Shown here piece by piece: positions 8,228 to 17,542 of a stretch of DNA of 64,000 nucleotides. This stretch comes from Natranaerofaba carboxydovora. GTDB lineage: Bacteria > Bacillota > Natranaerobiia > Natranaerobiales > Natranaerofabaceae. The stretch covers positions 870,501 to 934,500 of the forward strand of contig NZ_CP054394.1 in assembly GCF_022539405.1 (NCBI RefSeq), in the 5' to 3' direction. How positions within the stretch are numbered: position 1 is the first letter of the stretch; each line of letters begins with the position of its first letter. The notes beneath the pieces were generated by a model, which saw only the letters and a program-made list of their open reading frames with translations, was not told where the DNA came from and made no database searches. Made by a program: the position numbers and the translations under genes.

Positions 8228-9000
8228 AAAAAAATAGGATCTATCTCATTAGATAAGATTTGAGTTTTTAGTTTATTTAGTTGAATAATTAGAATATCTA
8301 ACTGGCTTTTTGTAAGCTCGGCTGCAGCCTTATTTGCTAAATTAGCTCTATAAGCTAGTTCTCTTGACAGTAGAGGACTTACCCCTTGAAAATGATTAAA
8401 CAACAAATTTTCTGTTTTAATTTCGTCATCTATGGTGTTTAATAAAGTTTCTGGATTTAAATCATCATTCCAGGGGTTTTCTTTGTTTTGACCTGGTGGT
8501 CTTTCGAAGAGATTGCCAGGTATTATTTCCCTCATATTAGAAAATTCTCTTTTGATCCTCTTTATCCCATCTAATATTCTTTTATTTTTTTTATTAACAA
8601 GAATTAAATTACTGTGCTTTCCCATTATTTCAACAGTTAAAATCAATTCTTTTTCTAATCCAAATTCATCCTGATGAGTAATATAAATATCTAATATTCT
8701 ATCACCTTCATATTGCTTAATATCCCTAATGGTCCCGCCTTTTAAATATTTTCTTAAAAGCATACAAAATGATGGAGGATGATCCGGGTTTTCATGTCTT
8801 ATATCAGTAAGATGGACTCTACAGAAGTTAGGATGTGTACTAATAAAAAGGGTTGAATTTTTTCCGAAATTTCTTAGGTGTAAAGATATATCATGGTTAT
8901 TATGCTGATAAACATTGTTGATTTTAGCATCTTTTATATGTTTATTTAAATCTATTTCTATAGATTTGGTTACAAATCCGTCAAATGGCATTTTAATCAC
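8203..9000 (-). CDS. rqcH: RqcH/NFACT protein, N-terminal part (0 frame)
   Basis: Contains the NFACT-N domain beginning MPFDGFVTKSI, with the conserved TDIRHENP near residue 65 and the basic/aromatic region LLRKYLKGG near 85; the DR pair fits the tRNA-contact motif known in this family. A strong GGAGGTGATT Shine-Dalgarno precedes the ATG or the in-frame start at 9000. Translation in this frame stops three codons after gtA-AAA-AAG. The stop falls exactly where family members continue through a P-x-I/V...DF segment, which the other frame supplies as KLIDFYLIPLNH. It is divergent from the ATPase gene. Confidence 0.78.
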   Translation of the reverse strand: MIKMPFDGFVTKSIEIDLNKHIKDAKINNVYQHNNHDISLHLRNFGKNSTLFISTHPNFCRVHLTDIRHENPDHPPSFCMLLRKYLKGGTIRDIKQYEGDRILDIYITHQDEFGLEKELILTVEIMGKHSNLILVNKKNKRILDGIKRIKREFSNMREIIPGNLFERPPGQNKENPWNDDLNPETLLNTIDDEIKTENLLFNHFQGVSPLLSRELAYRANLANKAAAELTKSQLDILIIQLNKLKTQILSNEIDPIFLWDVKKKN

Positions 9001-9011
9001 CTCCTGCCCTA

Positions 9012-9040
9012 GTATAATTCTTTTGGCTTAATAGGTCAAA
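9012..9040 (-). promoter_or_regulatory. Sigma-A-type promoter for rqcH
   Basis: On the minus strand TTGACC (9035-9040) and TATACT (9012-9017) are separated by 17 bases. The Shine-Dalgarno and start of rqcH follow at once, so the leader would be very short. Confidence 0.6.
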
Positions 9041-9041
9041 G

Positions 9042-9066
9042 AGTTGTAAACAACTCGTATTTTTTT
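9042..9066 (+). promoter_or_regulatory. Palindrome plus T-run between rqcH and the ATPase gene
   Basis: GAGTTGT-AA-ACAACTC (9042-9057) is a perfect inverted repeat followed by GTATTTTTTT. On the plus strand it looks like an attenuator in the ATPase leader. It also lies directly upstream of the rqcH -35 box and could be an operator. Which of the two applies cannot be told from sequence. Confidence 0.4.
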
Positions 9067-9124
9067 GGCATGTCTTGAATATCAATTTTATGAGAAAACA
9101 AGACAGCCGAAAGGAGAATCAAAA

Positions 9125-11761
9125 TTGAAAGAGTTGTACTATGGCAGTGATATAGCTGAAGTATCAGAAGTTTTTAAAACGGATGTTCATAATGGTATTA
9201 GCGAAAATGAAGCTAAAAAAAGACAAGAAAACTATGGGAAAAATGAAATCGAGGCGCAAGAGGATAATAAATGGTATCTAATACTACTTGATCAATTTAG
9301 AGATTTTATGGTACTTGTGCTTTTAGGTGCGACCTTATTATCAGGTCTTCTTGGGGAGTATACTGATGCAATAACAATCATTGCTATAGTTGTATTAAAT
9401 GCTGTTCTGGGGTTTTATCAGGAATTTAAGGCTGAGAAGTCCCTTGAAGAATTAAAAAAGATAACTGCTCCAAAAACAAAAGTGATCAGATACGGCGAAA
9501 TGAAAGAGATTGCAGCGGAAGACTTAGTTCCAGGAGATTTGGTGTATTTGGAGTCAGGTGATAGAGTGCCAGCTGATCTTAGACTTGTTGAAGTAAGTGG
9601 GCTAGAATGTAATGAGGCTTCATTAACCGGTGAATCTGATGCTGTAAGCAAAATAACTGATAGAATATTTGGGAAAATAAATTCATTAGGGGATTATTTG
9701 AATCTTGCTTTGATGGGTACAGTTGTTGTAAACGGTAGAGGGAAAGGGATTGTTTTGCAGACGGGCATGAATGCTGAGATGGGTAAGATAGCAGATCTAA
9801 TGCAGCAGGAAGATATTAAAGTAGAGACTCCCCTTCAAAAGAGACTCGCTTCCCTCGGGAAAGTATTGGTTCTTGCGTGTTTAGTTGTTTGTGCTCTGGT
9901 AGTTTTGATGGGTATTTGGCGAGGTGAGTCAACTTATAACATGTTCATGGCAGGGGTAAGCCTTGCTGTGGCGGCAATTCCCGAAGGTTTGCCGGCAATT
10001 GTTACAATTGCTCTTGCCATTGGAGTACAGCGAATGATGGATAGGAATGCTCTTGTCAAAAAGCTCCCTGCTGTTGAAACCTTAGGATGTGCTACCGTTA
10101 TATGTTCTGATAAGACAGGAACATTAACTAAAAACAAAATGAAATTAGCTGAGTGTTTTACCTTTGAGCCAAATAATAAAGAATTATATCAAAAAGCTCT
10201 TGAGATAGGAGTGGTTTGTAACAATACAAGAGTAGCAAATGGCAAAAAAAATTCGAATTATTTAATTGGTGATCCAACAGAGAAAGCTTTGATGGAGGCA
10301 GGGATAAAAGAAGGACTAAACAAAGGAAAAATTTTGGAAGATGAATTTTTTGTTAAAGAAAACTCATTTGATAGTGAACATAAAATGATGAGTGTTTTAT
10401 ACCATAACGCCACAAAAAATGAATATAAGCTTTATGTTAAAGGTGCTCCAGAAACTATGATAGAAAAGTGTGATGAAATATTAACTGTAAATGGAAGAGT
10501 GAAATTAGACGGTAATAAAAAAGAAGAATTATTAAAGAATAATGAGGTATTAGCCTCTAAGGCCTATAGAAATATTGCTGTTGCTTATAAGTATATACTT
10601 GAAGATGAGATAGAAAAGCCAAGAGAAAAGCAAGAAGAAAAATTGGTTTTTGTAGCTATTTTTGGGCTCTTTGACCCTCCAAGAGAAGAGGCAGCTAGTG
10701 CTGTTTCTTCCTGCAAAAAAGCTGGCATTAGACCTATAATGATTACGGGAGATCATAAGAATACTGCTTTGACTATAGCAAGAAAAATAAATATAATGCC
10801 ATCTGGAGGAGAAGTTATAGAAGGTAAAGATATAGAGAACCTTCCTGAGAGAGACTTAAAAGAAAAATTAAAAAAAGCTTATGTTTTTGCTAGAGTATCT
10901 CCTCATCACAAATTAAGAATTGTGAGAGCATTTCAAGAGCTTGGTCATATAGTTGCAATGACAGGGGATGGAATAAATGATGCTCCGGCTGTGAAAGCAT
11001 CTGACATTGGAATTTCTATGGGGAAAACAGGGACAGATGTTACAAAAAATGCTGCAGATTTAATATTGTCAGATGATAATTTTGCTACTATTAAGGCTGC
11101 TATTGAAGAGGGTAGGGGTATTTTTGACAATATTAAAAAGTTTATTAAGTTTTTACTCGCCTGTAACATAGGGGAGATTCTAGTGATGTTTTGGAGTATG
11201 CTTTTGGCTCTGCCACTGCCATTAAAACCAATCCAGATTTTGTGGGTTAATCTTGTGACTGACGGTTTTCCTGCTATTGCATTAGGTCTAGACTCTAAAG
11301 ACAAGGATATTATGGACCGTCCTCCGAGGGACCCTTCTGAAGGTATTTTTACTAAAAACTTTAGTAGTGCGATTATAAGACGAGGATTTTTAATTAGCTT
11401 AGTTACGCTTTTTGCTTTTTATCGCTCACTACAAATAAATCCTGATATACACTTTGCAAGAACTATGGCTTTATCTACTTTAGTTGTTTGTCAGTTGTTC
11501 TTTGTATTTGAATGCCAATCTACCAAAAAGCATATTTCCCTTGATAAAATTATAAAAAATCCGGCAGTGCCTATATCAATAATAATATCTTTTTTAATGT
11601 TACTTCTTGTGATATACCAGCCGTTTTTTGCTAATATATTTGACACATATCCACTTAATAGCAAAGAGTGGATTATAGTAATATTCTTATCAATTTTACC
11701 CGGCATAGGGGAATGGATTTTATTTAAAACTAAAAATATTTTGACAGAATTGTTAAATTAA
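9125..11761 (+). CDS. Calcium-transporting P-type ATPase (type IIA)
   Basis: A cation pump in the cytoplasmic membrane with all P-type landmarks: actuator motif LTGES near residue 168, phosphorylation site [10 protein letters not shown] near 329, hinge GDGINDAPA near 614. M4 reads [12 protein letters not shown] (near 283) and M6 [13 protein letters not shown] (near 706); the Glu, Asn and Asp there match the calcium site of SERCA-like pumps. The N-terminus is the usual cation ATPase domain. TTG at 9125 is chosen because AAAGGAGA lies about 8 bases upstream; an in-frame TTG at 9065 has no such site. It resembles Bacillus YloB, which lies in the same neighbourhood. 878 residues is normal. Confidence 0.92.
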   Translation: MKELYYGSDIAEVSEVFKTDVHNGISENEAKKRQENYGKNEIEAQEDNKWYLILLDQFRDFMVLVLLGATLLSGLLGEYTDAITIIAIVVLNAVLGFYQEFKAEKSLEELKKITAPKTKVIRYGEMKEIAAEDLVPGDLVYLESGDRVPADLRLVEVSGLECNEASLTGESDAVSKITDRIFGKINSLGDYLNLALMGTVVVNGRGKGIVLQTGMNAEMGKIADLMQQEDIKVETPLQKRLASLGKVLVLACLVVCALVVLMGIWRGESTYNMFMAGVSLAVAAIPEGLPAIVTIALAIGVQRMMDRNALVKKLPAVETLGCATVICSDKTGTLTKNKMKLAECFTFEPNNKELYQKALEIGVVCNNTRVANGKKNSNYLIGDPTEKALMEAGIKEGLNKGKILEDEFFVKENSFDSEHKMMSVLYHNATKNEYKLYVKGAPETMIEKCDEILTVNGRVKLDGNKKEELLKNNEVLASKAYRNIAVAYKYILEDEIEKPREKQEEKLVFVAIFGLFDPPREEAASAVSSCKKAGIRPIMITGDHKNTALTIARKINIMPSGGEVIEGKDIENLPERDLKEKLKKAYVFARVSPHHKLRIVRAFQELGHIVAMTGDGINDAPAVKASDIGISMGKTGTDVTKNAADLILSDDNFATIKAAIEEGRGIFDNIKKFIKFLLACNIGEILVMFWSMLLALPLPLKPIQILWVNLVTDGFPAIALGLDSKDKDIMDRPPRDPSEGIFTKNFSSAIIRRGFLISLVTLFAFYRSLQINPDIHFARTMALSTLVVCQLFFVFECQSTKKHISLDKIIKNPAVPISIIISFLMLLLVIYQPFFANIFDTYPLNSKEWIIVIFLSILPGIGEWILFKTKNILTELLN

Positions 11762-11853
11762 AATACAATCATGTGTAAATAACTTGTTTACATTTTGTTC
11801 AAAGTGTTTGGAAACGAAATCGCAAAATAGATCCTTGGAGGAGACGATATAAT

Positions 11854-12732
11854 ATGAAAAGTATGACAGGATTTGGGAGTGCTGTTGAAACAAAACCTGA
11901 CTTTGAGTGTAAAGTAGAAATAAAATCTGTAAATCATAGGTACTTAAATATTTTGGTTAAGGCACCAAAAGAATTTTTTTCTCTTGAAGAGAAAGTCAGA
12001 CAAAAAGTTAATGAATACCTAGACAGAGGAAGGATAGAAGTTCGAATTTATTGCAAATTTTTTGGTGAAGATCAGCTAAACCCAGTATTTAATCAAGCGG
12101 TGGCAGCAAATTATTACGAAGGTTTGAAAGAGCTAAAAAAAATGACAGGGGAAGAAGATAATATAAACTTTGTACAGATATTAGCGAAAATGCCTGAAGT
12201 ATTTTCTCTAGAAAAGAAAGAAATTGATGCAGGTGATTACTGGCCTACTATAGAAAAAGCAGTGGGTAAGGCTGTTTTTGAGTTAAATAAGATGAAAACT
12301 TCTGAAGGACAGGCTATGAAAAATGATATATTGGAAAAGCAAAAGACTTTAAAAGAGTTAGTTGGGGAGATAAAAGGGAAAAGTCCAATTATGTATGAAC
12401 AAATCAAAGATCGATTTGTCAGCAAATTTGATGAGTTAGTTAAAGAGGGAAAACTTGAGAAAGAGAGAATGATAGGTGAAGCAGCGTTATTTGCTGAAAA
12501 AACGGTTATTGACGAAGAAATTGTTAGGCTAGAAAGCCATTTTGATCAACTAGAAGAGATCCTAGAAGAAGATGATGCCTTAGGTAGGAAACTAGATTTT
12601 TTATTGCAGGAGATAAACAGGGAAATAAATACTATTGCGGCAAAATCTAGCGATGAAGAGATATCAAAAAAAGTTATTGAAGTAAAAAGTCAGGTTGAAA
12701 AAGTGAGAGAACAGGCCCAAAACGTAGAATAG
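11854..12732 (+). CDS. yicC: YicC/YloC family endoribonuclease
   Basis: Begins MKSMTGFGSA, the hallmark of the YicC family, and ends with the DUF1732 region EINREINTIAAKSSD...VEKVREQAQNVE. Members are endoribonucleases that take part in RNA turnover. The 292-residue length is typical. GGAGGAG precedes the ATG. In Bacillus and many Clostridia it is followed by remA, gmk and rpoZ, exactly as here. The space to remA holds a separate promoter, so it may not be in one transcript with them. Confidence 0.93.
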   Translation: MKSMTGFGSAVETKPDFECKVEIKSVNHRYLNILVKAPKEFFSLEEKVRQKVNEYLDRGRIEVRIYCKFFGEDQLNPVFNQAVAANYYEGLKELKKMTGEEDNINFVQILAKMPEVFSLEKKEIDAGDYWPTIEKAVGKAVFELNKMKTSEGQAMKNDILEKQKTLKELVGEIKGKSPIMYEQIKDRFVSKFDELVKEGKLEKERMIGEAALFAEKTVIDEEIVRLESHFDQLEEILEEDDALGRKLDFLLQEINREINTIAAKSSDEEISKKVIEVKSQVEKVREQAQNVE

Positions 12733-12751
12733 TGTAAATAATCTATTATAT

Positions 12752-12780
12752 TTGCTTATATTGACAATATAAGCTATACT
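12752..12780 (+). promoter_or_regulatory. remA promoter covered by a perfect palindrome
   Basis: TTGCTT (12752-12757) and TATACT (12775-12780) are 17 bases apart. A perfect inverted repeat, GCTTATATT-GAC-AATATAAGC (12754-12774), fills the -35 box and the whole spacer up to the -10. That is the classic position for a repressor site. No T-run follows, so it is not a terminator. The regulator is unknown; RemA itself is a DNA-binding protein and could be one candidate. Confidence 0.55.
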
Positions 12781-12834
12781 GTATGTAGTTGTAGTTAATG
12801 TAAATAAATAATAATATGTTAAGGAGGATTCATA

Positions 12835-13107
12835 GTGACTATTAAGCTTGTTAATGTAGGTTTTGGCAACATAATCTCTGCTAACAGAATCGTAGCTATA
12901 GTTAGCCCGGAATCAGCTCCAATCAAGAGGATTGTGTCTGAAGGTAGAGACAGAGGTATGTTAATTGATGCTACTTATGGCAGAAGAACCAGAGCTGTAA
13001 TAGTAACAGATAGTGATCATGTAGTATTGTCTGCGGTTCAACCAGAAACAGTAAAACAACGCCTTCATGGTAAAAATACTTCATCTGACGATGATGATAA
13101 CGAATAG
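12835..13107 (+). CDS. remA: RemA/YlzA DNA-binding regulator (DUF370)
   Basis: A 90-residue protein starting [19 protein letters not shown], with the conserved block [32 protein letters not shown] (split here only by family variation). In Bacillus subtilis RemA activates matrix and osmoprotection genes and forms ring-like DNA-binding oligomers. GTG start with AAGGAGGA upstream. The C-terminal tail is acidic (SSDDDDNE). It leads the remA-gmk-rpoZ cluster and sits behind the palindrome-covered promoter. Confidence 0.93.
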   Translation: MTIKLVNVGFGNIISANRIVAIVSPESAPIKRIVSEGRDRGMLIDATYGRRTRAVIVTDSDHVVLSAVQPETVKQRLHGKNTSSDDDDNE

Positions 13108-13127
13108 ACCAGCAAAGGGAGATTGAT

Positions 13128-13751
13128 ATGAGCGTAGATAATGGAAGCAACGGATTATTAATTGTATTATCAGGGCCGTCTGGAGTGGGGAAAGGTACGG
13201 TTCGGGATGAACTTTTTAGAGTTAATGATAATATAATATATTCGGTATCTATTACCACAAGACAACCTAGAAAAGGTGAAACAGATGGGAAAGACTATTT
13301 TTTTTCGTCTAAAAACAACTTTTTCAAAATGATAGAGAATAATGAACTTTTAGAATGGGCAGAAGTATATGGTAACTATTATGGCACTCCAAGGCAGTTT
13401 GTTGAGAAAAATCTTGAAAATGGCAAAGACGTAATATTAGAACTAGACATTCAGGGAGCTTTGCAGGTACAAGATAGTTTCCCTGAAGGTGTCTTTATAT
13501 TTCTTCTGCCTCCATCTATATCCGAACTTAAAGAAAGGATAAAAAGGCGGGGGACAGAGGCTAAGGAAGACCTGGATAAAAGGCTTGGTGCTGCAAAAGA
13601 GGAGATATATATTGCCAGAGAGTACCACTATGTCATTGTTAACAAAGAAGTAAATAGCTCTGCTTCAACCATTAATTCAATTATTCAAGCCGAAAAATGC
13701 AAGTTTAATAGATATGGAGAAGAATTAATTAAAGAGGTGATAAAAAAATGA
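13128..13751 (+). CDS. gmk: Guanylate kinase
   Basis: Phosphorylates GMP to GDP with ATP. The P-loop GPSGVGKGT is at residues ~15-23 and the GMP-binding region SVSITTRQPRKGETDGKDYFF at about 40-60 in two parts; YGTPRQFVEK follows. 207 residues is the normal length. It overlaps the omega-subunit gene by four bases (ATGA), which suggests translational coupling. Shine-Dalgarno AAAGGGAG precedes the ATG. Confidence 0.96.
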   Translation: MSVDNGSNGLLIVLSGPSGVGKGTVRDELFRVNDNIIYSVSITTRQPRKGETDGKDYFFSSKNNFFKMIENNELLEWAEVYGNYYGTPRQFVEKNLENGKDVILELDIQGALQVQDSFPEGVFIFLLPPSISELKERIKRRGTEAKEDLDKRLGAAKEEIYIAREYHYVIVNKEVNSSASTINSIIQAEKCKFNRYGEELIKEVIKK

Positions 13752-13957
13752 AAGAACCGTCAGTCGATGAACTTGTTGGGATGGTTGATAGTAAATATAC
13801 ATTGGTGATAGCATCGGCAAAAAGAGCAAGGCAAATAGTAGATGGATCAGAAGTTTTAGTTGATACAGATGCTAAAAAAAGTGTAAGTATAGCCTTAGAA
13901 GAGATTAAAAACAAAAAGCTTGATATTTATAGAGAGCCTGGTCAGGGAATTAAATAA
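13748..13957 (+). CDS. rpoZ: RNA polymerase omega subunit
   Basis: A 69-residue protein with the omega-family core: SKYTLVIASAKRARQIVDG near residues 12-30, then KKSVSIALEEIKNKKL. Omega assists assembly of the beta-prime subunit of RNA polymerase. It overlaps gmk by four bases and is followed by coaBC, the common Firmicute order. Confidence 0.93.
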   Translation: MKEPSVDELVGMVDSKYTLVIASAKRARQIVDGSEVLVDTDAKKSVSIALEEIKNKKLDIYREPGQGIK

Positions 13958-13968
13958 TGTGGTTACAT

Positions 13969-13983
13969 AAAAAGGGGCTTTTT
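13969..13983 (+). promoter_or_regulatory. Mini-hairpin holding the coaBC Shine-Dalgarno
   Basis: AAAAAG-GGG-CTTTTT places the ribosome-binding G run in the loop of an A/T stem, five bases before ATG. The same arrangement is seen ahead of rbgA at 57142-57157. Confidence 0.3.
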
Positions 13984-13987
13984 ACGG

Positions 13988-15226
13988 ATGGGTGAAAATA
14001 ATAAAGTTGTTTTAGGTGTGACTGGTGGAATTTCTGCATATAAGTCTGCAGATGTTTGTAGTAAGTTAAAAAAAAGAGGTTACCAGGTTAAAGTTGTAAT
14101 GACTAAATCTGCTGCGGAATTTATTCGTCCACTTACATTTGAAACTATCAGTCAAAACTCAGTAACTACTGAAATGTTTTCACAAAACAAGCCTTATCTG
14201 GATACTGAACATATTAGTCTTGCCAGGTGGGGAGATATTTATTTGATATGTCCTGCAACTGCAAATATTATAGGGAAACTAGCTAATGGAATCGCAGATG
14301 ATTTTTTAAGTACTATGCTTTTAGCTGTAGAAAGTCAAGTTATTATAGCACCAGCAATGAACTCTAGTATGTACAAGAATCCCATAGTAGAGGAAAATAT
14401 AAACAAGCTTAAGAATCATGGATATTATTTTATAAAACCTGATGAAGGAATGCTTGCATGTGGTGAAGAAGGGGCAGGAAGATTACCTGATTCGCAAATT
14501 ATATGTGATGAGGTTGATGACAGGATCAAAAAAACAGTTGACCAGAATATCGACAACTCTCTTTTAAAAGGGAAAAAAGTGATTGTGACAGCCGGAGCAA
14601 CTAGAGAAAATATTGATCCAGTTAGATATATAACAAATCCAAGCAGTGGCAAAATGGGTTATGCTGTAGCAAGGGCTTTTATTAACAGGGGCGCTATTGT
14701 AACTTTAATTGCTGCTAGTACAGATGAGAAACCTCCTGATGATTTACACAAAGTTATTAGGGCGTTTAGTGCCAAAGAGATGTATGAGAAGGTGATGGAG
14801 AACCTTGAAGATTGTGATATCGTTATTAAAGCTGCTGCGGTTAGTGACTTCACACCAAAGAACTATAAAGATAACAAGCTAAAAAAAGAAGGCAAGAACG
14901 AGATGGTTTTAGAGCTAACCTCTACTCGTGACATTTTGAAAGAAATTGGTGATAAAAAAGGAGATAGAATACTTGTTGGATTTGCAGCGGAAACTTCTGA
15001 CTTGACCCAAAATGCAAAAGACAAGTTAAACAGGAAAAATCTTGACCTTATTGTGGCTAATGACATAACTGCTGAGGATGCAGGCTTTAGCAAGGATATT
15101 AATACTGCAAAGTTAATATTTAAAGATGGCAATATGTTGGAACTAGATACCATGAAAAAGGCTGAATTGGGTGAAAAGATAGCAAAAACCGTAGAAAAAA
15201 TTATTAAAGAAAAAAACCGGCCGTAA
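13988..15226 (+). CDS. coaBC: Bifunctional phosphopantothenoylcysteine decarboxylase / synthetase
   Basis: Two steps of coenzyme A synthesis. The N-terminal CoaC flavoprotein half has GVTGGISAYKS near residue 9, the substrate-clamp motif PAMNSSMY near 117 and the cysteine region MLACGEEGAGRLPD near 155. The CoaB half begins VIVTAGATRENIDPVRYITN near 196 with SSGKMG after it. 412 residues is normal. The AAGGGG Shine-Dalgarno sits in the loop of a small hairpin (13969-13983). The 3' end has an AACCGGCC/GGTCGGTT hairpin that may slow transcription before priA. Confidence 0.95.
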   Translation: MGENNKVVLGVTGGISAYKSADVCSKLKKRGYQVKVVMTKSAAEFIRPLTFETISQNSVTTEMFSQNKPYLDTEHISLARWGDIYLICPATANIIGKLANGIADDFLSTMLLAVESQVIIAPAMNSSMYKNPIVEENINKLKNHGYYFIKPDEGMLACGEEGAGRLPDSQIICDEVDDRIKKTVDQNIDNSLLKGKKVIVTAGATRENIDPVRYITNPSSGKMGYAVARAFINRGAIVTLIAASTDEKPPDDLHKVIRAFSAKEMYEKVMENLEDCDIVIKAAAVSDFTPKNYKDNKLKKEGKNEMVLELTSTRDILKEIGDKKGDRILVGFAAETSDLTQNAKDKLNRKNLDLIVANDITAEDAGFSKDINTAKLIFKDGNMLELDTMKKAELGEKIAKTVEKIIKEKNRP

Positions 15227-15268
15227 GGTCGGTTAAACTTTATTATAAGGTAAGGGTAGGAGGAGAAA

Positions 15269-17524
15269 ATGAAATACTGTAATGTTTTGATTTTGGATAT
15301 TATTCACAGTTCTATAGACAGGCCTTTTACCTACAAGATACCTGAAGAATTATCACACAAAATAGACATTGGCTCTTTGGTCAATGTCTATTTTAAGAAT
15401 CAAAAGGTTAATGGTATAGTCATTTCTTTGACAAATAACCTGAATGGTTTAGATGATGCCAAAGTAAAAAAAGTAAGCTCTGTTGTTATAGATGAAACTG
15501 TAATTACTGCTGAACTGTTTGAACTGGGTAGCTGGATGAAAGAATATTATATTTGCCCTTTATCAAAAATTTTAAAGATAATGCTGCCACGAGGACTGCT
15601 GCTAAATTATGTTTCGAAATATGAGTATATAGTTAATTTTAACTACGAAGATCTTAGAAATGCAAAAATACCTGGTAATGCTAAAAAACAAAAGGAGATA
15701 ATAGAATATTTAGAAGGTAGATCTGAAGAAATTACTTTGGAAGATATAAAATATAATTGTAATTGCACAAAAGAACCTGTAACGAGGTTGCAAGAACGTG
15801 GAATTATAGATTTAAATAAAAAAGTAATTTATAGAAATCCTATAAATTACAACGAACTACCTGACTACCCGGTCAAATCTCCTACACAAGAGCAAAAAAG
15901 TGTGCTAGAATTTATATTTAGAGATATAAAAGAAACTTCGGGCAAAAATATAAAACCTGTTTTGATTTATGGTGTAACTGGAAGTGGAAAAACTGAAATT
16001 TATTTGCATTTGATTGAAAGGATGATCAGAGAAGGGAAAGAAGTAATAGTTTTGATCCCCGAAATTTCACTTACACCACAAACTGTTTCAAGGTTTGTCG
16101 GTCGCTTTGGTCGGAGTGTTGCGGTGATTCATAGTAGATTAAGCGTTGGAGAACGCTATGATGAATGGCTAAAAGTTTTAAGAGGAGAAGTTAATATAGT
16201 AATAGGGGCAAGATCCGCTGTTTTTGCGCCATTTTCAAATCTTGGTATGATAATAATTGATGAAGAACATGAAAATGCATACAAACAAGAGGAATCTCCC
16301 AGGTATCATGCAAGAGAAGTTGCAAAGAAAAGATGTGAATTAAATAAGGCAAGCTTGATTTTGGGGAGTGCGACTCCTTCTTTAGAAAGTTATTATCATG
16401 TGAAAAAAGAAGATTATGAAATTACCAAGTTAAAAAAGAGAATAAGCGATAATAAAGTAAATTTTAAACTTGTAGATATGAGAAAAGAGTTAGAAGGTGG
16501 CAACAAAAGTATTTTTAGTAGGCACCTTGTTAAAGGTATCAAAGAAGCAATTGACGATAATGGTAGAGTACTTCTTTTCTTAAATAGGAGGGGATATTCT
16601 ACTTTTGTTTTATGTAGAAGTTGTGGATATGTAATTAGGTGCCCTGAGTGTGAAGTTTCTCTTACTTATCACAAAAAAGCTGATTACTTACGCTGTCATT
16701 ATTGTGATTATGTTGAGCCCTTGATGGCCAAATGCCCTACGTGTAAAAGCAAAATGATAAAAAGTTTTGGTGCCGGTACTGAAAGGATAGAGGGGGAAGT
16801 AAAAAAATATTTTCCCTGGCTAAAAACAATCAGAATGGATGTAGATACCACATCTAGAAAAGGTGCTCATGAAGAAATTTTAGATAGTTTTAAGAATAAA
16901 GAGGCTGATGTGTTAATTGGTACTCAAATGATTGCAAAAGGCCTGGACTTTCCTGATATTTCACTGGTTGGGGTAGTTTCTGCTGATACGATACTGAATA
17001 TACCTGATTTTAGAGCAGGGGAAAAAACTTATCAACTGTTATCTCAAGTTGCTGGCCGTGGGGGCAGGGGTGAAAAGCCTGGAAAAGTGATAATACAAAC
17101 CTATACTCCGGAGCATTATAGTATAAGAGCTGTTTTAGAAGGAGATTATGAAAAATTTGCGGATAAAGAGCTAGATGGTAGAAAAAGTTTGGGCTATCCA
17201 CCATATAAAAGTATGATAAAATTTGAAATAAAAGGTCCATCTGAAAATTGGATAATGAAACAGGGAAAGTTAATGTTTGATATAATAGAAGGGATAGTCA
17301 GTGAAATAAATAAAACAAAAAGTGAACAAATAGAAATATTAGGCCCTTACCCATGTCCATTTTACAGGCTAAGGGGTGATTTCAGGTGGCATGTAATTAT
17401 AAAAGGCAGTAATCTTGATGATCTTAAAAAAAGATTATTTATTAATAACTTGGATGAATTTGAAAATAAACTTTCAGAGTCAGAAAGGCTTATTGTTGAT
17501 GTAGATCCTATTTCATTATTATAA
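15269..17524 (+). CDS. priA: Primosomal replication restart helicase
   Basis: A superfamily 2 DNA helicase that reloads replication forks. Walker A GVTGSGKTEIY lies near residue 234, the DEEH box as IIDEEHENAYK near 328, and the zinc-binding cysteine cluster CRSCGYVIRCPEC ... CHYCDY ... CPTCKS at about 448-495. The helicase motif QVAGRGGRG is near 590. 751 residues is normal for Firmicute PriA. AGGAGG precedes ATG. It lies in the coaBC-priA-def-fmt order found in Bacillus. Confidence 0.96.
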   Translation: MKYCNVLILDIIHSSIDRPFTYKIPEELSHKIDIGSLVNVYFKNQKVNGIVISLTNNLNGLDDAKVKKVSSVVIDETVITAELFELGSWMKEYYICPLSKILKIMLPRGLLLNYVSKYEYIVNFNYEDLRNAKIPGNAKKQKEIIEYLEGRSEEITLEDIKYNCNCTKEPVTRLQERGIIDLNKKVIYRNPINYNELPDYPVKSPTQEQKSVLEFIFRDIKETSGKNIKPVLIYGVTGSGKTEIYLHLIERMIREGKEVIVLIPEISLTPQTVSRFVGRFGRSVAVIHSRLSVGERYDEWLKVLRGEVNIVIGARSAVFAPFSNLGMIIIDEEHENAYKQEESPRYHAREVAKKRCELNKASLILGSATPSLESYYHVKKEDYEITKLKKRISDNKVNFKLVDMRKELEGGNKSIFSRHLVKGIKEAIDDNGRVLLFLNRRGYSTFVLCRSCGYVIRCPECEVSLTYHKKADYLRCHYCDYVEPLMAKCPTCKSKMIKSFGAGTERIEGEVKKYFPWLKTIRMDVDTTSRKGAHEEILDSFKNKEADVLIGTQMIAKGLDFPDISLVGVVSADTILNIPDFRAGEKTYQLLSQVAGRGGRGEKPGKVIIQTYTPEHYSIRAVLEGDYEKFADKELDGRKSLGYPPYKSMIKFEIKGPSENWIMKQGKLMFDIIEGIVSEINKTKSEQIEILGPYPCPFYRLRGDFRWHVIIKGSNLDDLKKRLFINNLDEFENKLSESERLIVDVDPISLL

Positions 17525-17542
17525 AAGAAAGGTTTGATCTAT

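Noticed and set aside
12971-13258. 95-codon minus-strand frame over remA and gmk
   Set aside because: It is antisense to two well-recognised genes and shows no ribosome site or family features.
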